Shown: piece after piece, positions 23,035-24,833 of the stretch
Layout: the number at the start of each line of letters is the position of its first letter
Numbering within the stretch: the first letter of the stretch is position 1
Assembly: GCA_003242685.1 (NCBI GenBank)
Contig: QGVD01000061.1
Coordinates: 1 to 24,833, forward strand
Source: Pseudomonadota bacterium
GTDB lineage: Bacteria > Pseudomonadota > Gammaproteobacteria > Steroidobacterales > Steroidobacteraceae
Length of the DNA stretch: 24,833 bases
Reading direction: 5' to 3'
Made by a program: the position numbers and the translations under genes
Notes under the pieces: model-generated
Told to the model about the DNA's origin: nothing
What the model saw: only the letters and a program-made list of their open reading frames with translations
The model's database searches: none

Positions 23035-23756
23035 CCGGCGATGCTCGCACGCTCGCCGAGGCGCGGAGACGTCTGCGCGCCACTGCGAATGAGGAAATAG
23101 CAGCCTTTCTGCAGCGTTTCTTCAGGACCGGACCCGGCGGGTACGGCGAAGGCGACCGCTTTCTCGGGGTACGCGTGCCGGTGGTGCGCCGTATCGCACG
23201 TGAGTGCCGCGCGCTGCGCCACGCGGACGTCGTGCGCCTCCTGCGCTCGCAATGGCACGAGGAGCGCCTGCTCGCGCTGGTGATTCTTGCGGACCGCTAC
23301 GGCCGCGCGGATCCCGACGAGCGCGAGCGGATCTTCAGGACGTATCTCGCGCACACGCACCGGATCAACAACTGGGATCTGGTCGACGTCTCGGCGCCGC
23401 ACATCGTCGGTGCGCATCTCGATCCACGCGATCTCACACTGCTCACCAGGCTCGCTCGCTCGGCGTCCGTGTGGGAACGGCGCATCGCGATCCTCGCCAC
23501 CTTTCACTGGATCCGGAAGGGTGACATCGAACCGACGCTGCGCATCGCGCGGCTCCTCGTGGGCGATCCGCACGACCTCATCCACAAGGCTGTCGGCTGG
23601 ATGCTGCGCGAAGCCGCGAAGCGCGATCGCGATGCGGTGGAAGCTTTCCTGCGCCGGCATCATGCGGGCATGCCGCGCACGATGCTGCGCTACGCGGTCG
23701 AGCGTTTTCCGCCGGCTCTGCGGCGGAAGTTCGTTCCGTCTCGCAGCGCCGCCTGA
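23031..23756 (+). CDS. DNA alkylation repair protein, AlkD-like glycosylase
   Basis: A 241-residue all-helical HEAT-like repeat protein of the AlkD family, which excises N3- and N7-alkylated purines. Signatures: FLGVRVPVVRRIAR (44-57), INNWDLVDVSAPHIVG (112-127) with W115 and D119 matching the catalytic Trp/Asp of Bacillus AlkD, WERRIAILATFHWIRKGD (148-165) with the DNA-contacting arginine, and DLIHKAVGWMLREAAKRD (182-199) with W190. The ending RTMLRYAVERFP is standard. ATG 23031 overlaps the RND stop (ATGA) and is preferred over an earlier in-frame ATG inside the pump gene; GGAGG lies about 12 nt upstream. The overlap implies co-expression with efflux. Confidence 0.92.
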   Translation: MTGDARTLAEARRRLRATANEEIAAFLQRFFRTGPGGYGEGDRFLGVRVPVVRRIARECRALRHADVVRLLRSQWHEERLLALVILADRYGRADPDERERIFRTYLAHTHRINNWDLVDVSAPHIVGAHLDPRDLTLLTRLARSASVWERRIAILATFHWIRKGDIEPTLRIARLLVGDPHDLIHKAVGWMLREAAKRDRDAVEAFLRRHHAGMPRTMLRYAVERFPPALRRKFVPSRSAA

Positions 23757-23799
23757 AGCGGATGCCTCGCCCGCGCGAGCGTGATCCGTCGTCGGTGGG

Positions 23800-24441
23800 T
23801 CACACGTTGGGAATGATGCCGAGCCGCATGGCCTGGCGGACGAGCTCGCGACCGGTGTCCGCACCGAGCTTCTGCTTGATCGCGGACTGATGGTTGGCGA
23901 CGGTCTTCACGGCGACACCGAGCTGCTCCGCGATCTGTGCGAGCGTCAATCCCTGAGCGAGCAGCTTCAGCACCTCGAACTCCCGCGTGGAGAGCATCGC
24001 GATGCTTTCTCCTTCACCGGGCGGTCCGCCGAGGGCCAGGCGCTGCGCGATATCGTGACTGAGATAACGTCCACCGTTCGCCACCGCGTCGACGGCTTCC
24101 ACCAGCACACGCGGCGCGCTCGACTTGGTGACGTAGCCCCGTGCGCCCGCGTCGAGTGCGCGCCGTGCGAATATCGCATCCTCGTGCATGCTGAATATCA
24201 GCACGCACGCGTCCGGACTTCGCGCCCTGATTCTTCGTGTCGCTTCGATACCGCTGACGCCGGGCAGTGAGATGTCCATGACGACGACGTGCGGCTTCAG
24301 CGCATCGAACTTCTCCAGCGCTTCCGTCGCGCTGGCCGCTTCGCCGACGACCGCGATGCGGCCGCTTTCCTCGAGCAATCGACGATAGCCTTCGCGCACG
24401 ACCGCGTGATCGTCGACGAGCAGCACGGTCATCGGTTTCAT
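23800..24441 (-). CDS. NarL/FixJ family response regulator
   Basis: A 213-residue two-component regulator. The receiver domain (about 4-120) has the acidic pair D10/D11, phospho-acceptor D56 in VVVMDISLPG, S84 in LIFSMHE and K106 in GYVTKSS. The LuxR-type helix-turn-helix (about 148-210) reads LSTREFEVLKLLAQGLTLAQIAEQLGVAVKTVANHQSAIKQKL. ATG 24441 has GGAG 7 nt upstream. The receiver and spacing resemble the UvrY/GacA subgroup, but target genes are unknown. No histidine kinase is within the window; it could lie past the contig end. It is convergent with the AlkD gene, 43 bp apart. Confidence 0.94.
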   Translation of the reverse strand: MKPMTVLLVDDHAVVREGYRRLLEESGRIAVVGEAASATEALEKFDALKPHVVVMDISLPGVSGIEATRRIRARSPDACVLIFSMHEDAIFARRALDAGARGYVTKSSAPRVLVEAVDAVANGGRYLSHDIAQRLALGGPPGEGESIAMLSTREFEVLKLLAQGLTLAQIAEQLGVAVKTVANHQSAIKQKLGADTGRELVRQAMRLGIIPNV

Positions 24442-24792
24442 TCCGCAGCTCCGCGGGTTGCGCCGGAAACGATATCAGCGCGGTGTCACGGCGAGGAGGG
24501 AAAAACTCCCGGAGTGCTTCGGGAAATCGTCTCTGTACGGCGCCGCTCGGGCATGGAAGGCTGGTGCGCATTCCGGCGTTCGCCCCGAGGTTGGCGTAAG
24601 GTCCGGGCGAGCGCAGCGGGAGAGGCTCGTCCGGCTGCCCTCGCCCGCGATGCGCCCGGATCGATGGGCCGGCTGCGCAGAATTCCGCGCCCGCGCAGCC
24701 GGCCCCGCCCGTGCTTCGCGTTCAAGCCTGGCTGTCGCCGCGGGTCCTGCGCACGCACGAACGTGCGATCCTCTGTGCGTACGGAACAGGAG
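24442..24792. other. 351-bp terminal non-coding stretch
   Basis: No credible gene is seen on either strand. Open frames crossing it lack family features and have low-complexity, arginine-rich composition. It contains several inverted repeats, including the 13-bp one listed separately, a CGGGCGAG/CTCGCCCG pair (24604-24611 with 24640-24647) and CGCACG-AA-CGTGCG (24754-24767). The promoter of the response regulator should lie at its left end, but no good hexamers were found. Confidence 0.5.
24666..24705. repeat. 13-bp perfect inverted repeat with a 14-nt loop
   Basis: GGGCCGGCTGCGC (24666-24678) is the exact reverse complement of GCGCAGCCGGCCC (24693-24705). The loop is 14 nt. No T tract follows on either strand. 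It could be a terminator for a gene off the end or part of a structured RNA; its closeness to the contig end limits interpretation. Confidence 0.55.
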
Positions 24793-24833
24793 CTGGCTCC
24801 TATACAAATCTGAAGCCGCCGACGGAGAAGAAA
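24793..24833. other. probable residual Nextera/Tn5 sequencing adapter at the contig end
   Basis: Bases 24793-24825 align without gaps to the Nextera read-through adapter, whose first 19 bases are the Tn5 mosaic end CTGTCTCTTATACACATCT and whose next 14 are GACGCTGCCGACGA. I count 27 of 33 identities, including ATACA, ATCTGA and GCCGACG. The mismatches and the purine-rich last 8 bases look like low-quality read ends. This stretch is most likely not genomic. Confidence 0.85.

Noticed and set aside
24501..24515. ACTCC-C-GGAGT followed (minus strand) by TTTTT as an intrinsic terminator.
   Set aside because: The stem would be only 4 pairs with a minimal loop, too weak, and it sits upstream of the response regulator rather than after a gene.
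24475..24807. Minus-strand open frame of 110 codons near the right edge.
   Set aside because: It runs into the adapter-like sequence, has arginine/alanine-rich low-complexity content and no recognisable domain or ribosome binding site.
1..24833. CRISPR arrays, tRNA or rRNA genes, transposases, phage genes and toxin-antitoxin pairs.
   Set aside because: No regularly spaced repeats, no cloverleaf-like segments noticed, and every supported gene is a housekeeping, transport, repair or regulatory gene.

Overview
The window is GC-rich, gene-dense proteobacterial DNA. The aa3-type cytochrome c oxidase assembly cluster, the GcvA-type LysR regulator, the UvrD and TrkA/TrkH set and the HAE1-type RND pump all point to a gammaproteobacterium. 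I cannot place it below class from sequence alone. The left edge cuts into ctaD. The right edge appears to be a contig end, because its last ~41 bases closely resemble Nextera/Tn5 sequencing adapter and are probably not genomic.

Region 1 (1-5698) is the respiratory cluster: the 3' end of ctaD, a 41-residue single-span protein, ctaG (cox11), ctaE (cox3), a twin-transmembrane protein on the opposite strand, surf1, a membrane-anchored SCO-like thioredoxin-fold protein, ctaA (cox15) and ctaB (heme O synthase). Together they supply core subunits, CuB insertion, heme A synthesis and assembly factors for one haem-copper oxidase.

Region 2 (5711-9766) has a three-gene minus-strand operon (YcbL-like metallo-hydrolase, an unrecognised 152-residue protein, a DUF2845 exported protein). 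It is divergent from a glyoxalase-II-type hydrolase across a 100-bp gap holding a 12-bp perfect palindrome. Next comes a glutathione S-transferase divergent from a LysR regulator, with a 21-bp palindrome between them. The theme is thiol-ester, glutathione and electrophile handling.

Region 3 (9812-17574) has a DUF1992 protein coupled to a two-domain VOC lipoprotein (minus strand), an AI-2E family permease, uvrD with a promoter almost abutting its start codon, and the K+ uptake pair trkA-trkH.

Region 4 (17575-18715) is the least explained part: a nested inverted-repeat element of about 113 nt, a protein with a probable zinc site that I cannot name, and a 359-bp gap containing a probable promoter.

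Region 5 (18716-24441) is a two-gene RND efflux system (lipoprotein adaptor plus HAE1 permease) overlapping a downstream AlkD-type DNA alkylation repair gene, followed by a minus-strand NarL/FixJ response regulator. The remaining 350 bp contain no convincing gene but have strong inverted repeats, and then the adapter-like end.

No CRISPR array, tRNA, rRNA, insertion sequence or phage gene was seen. I found no clearly new multi-gene system. The best candidates for something undescribed are the nested palindromic element at 17698-17810 and the unnamed proteins at 6038-6496 and 17841-18356.
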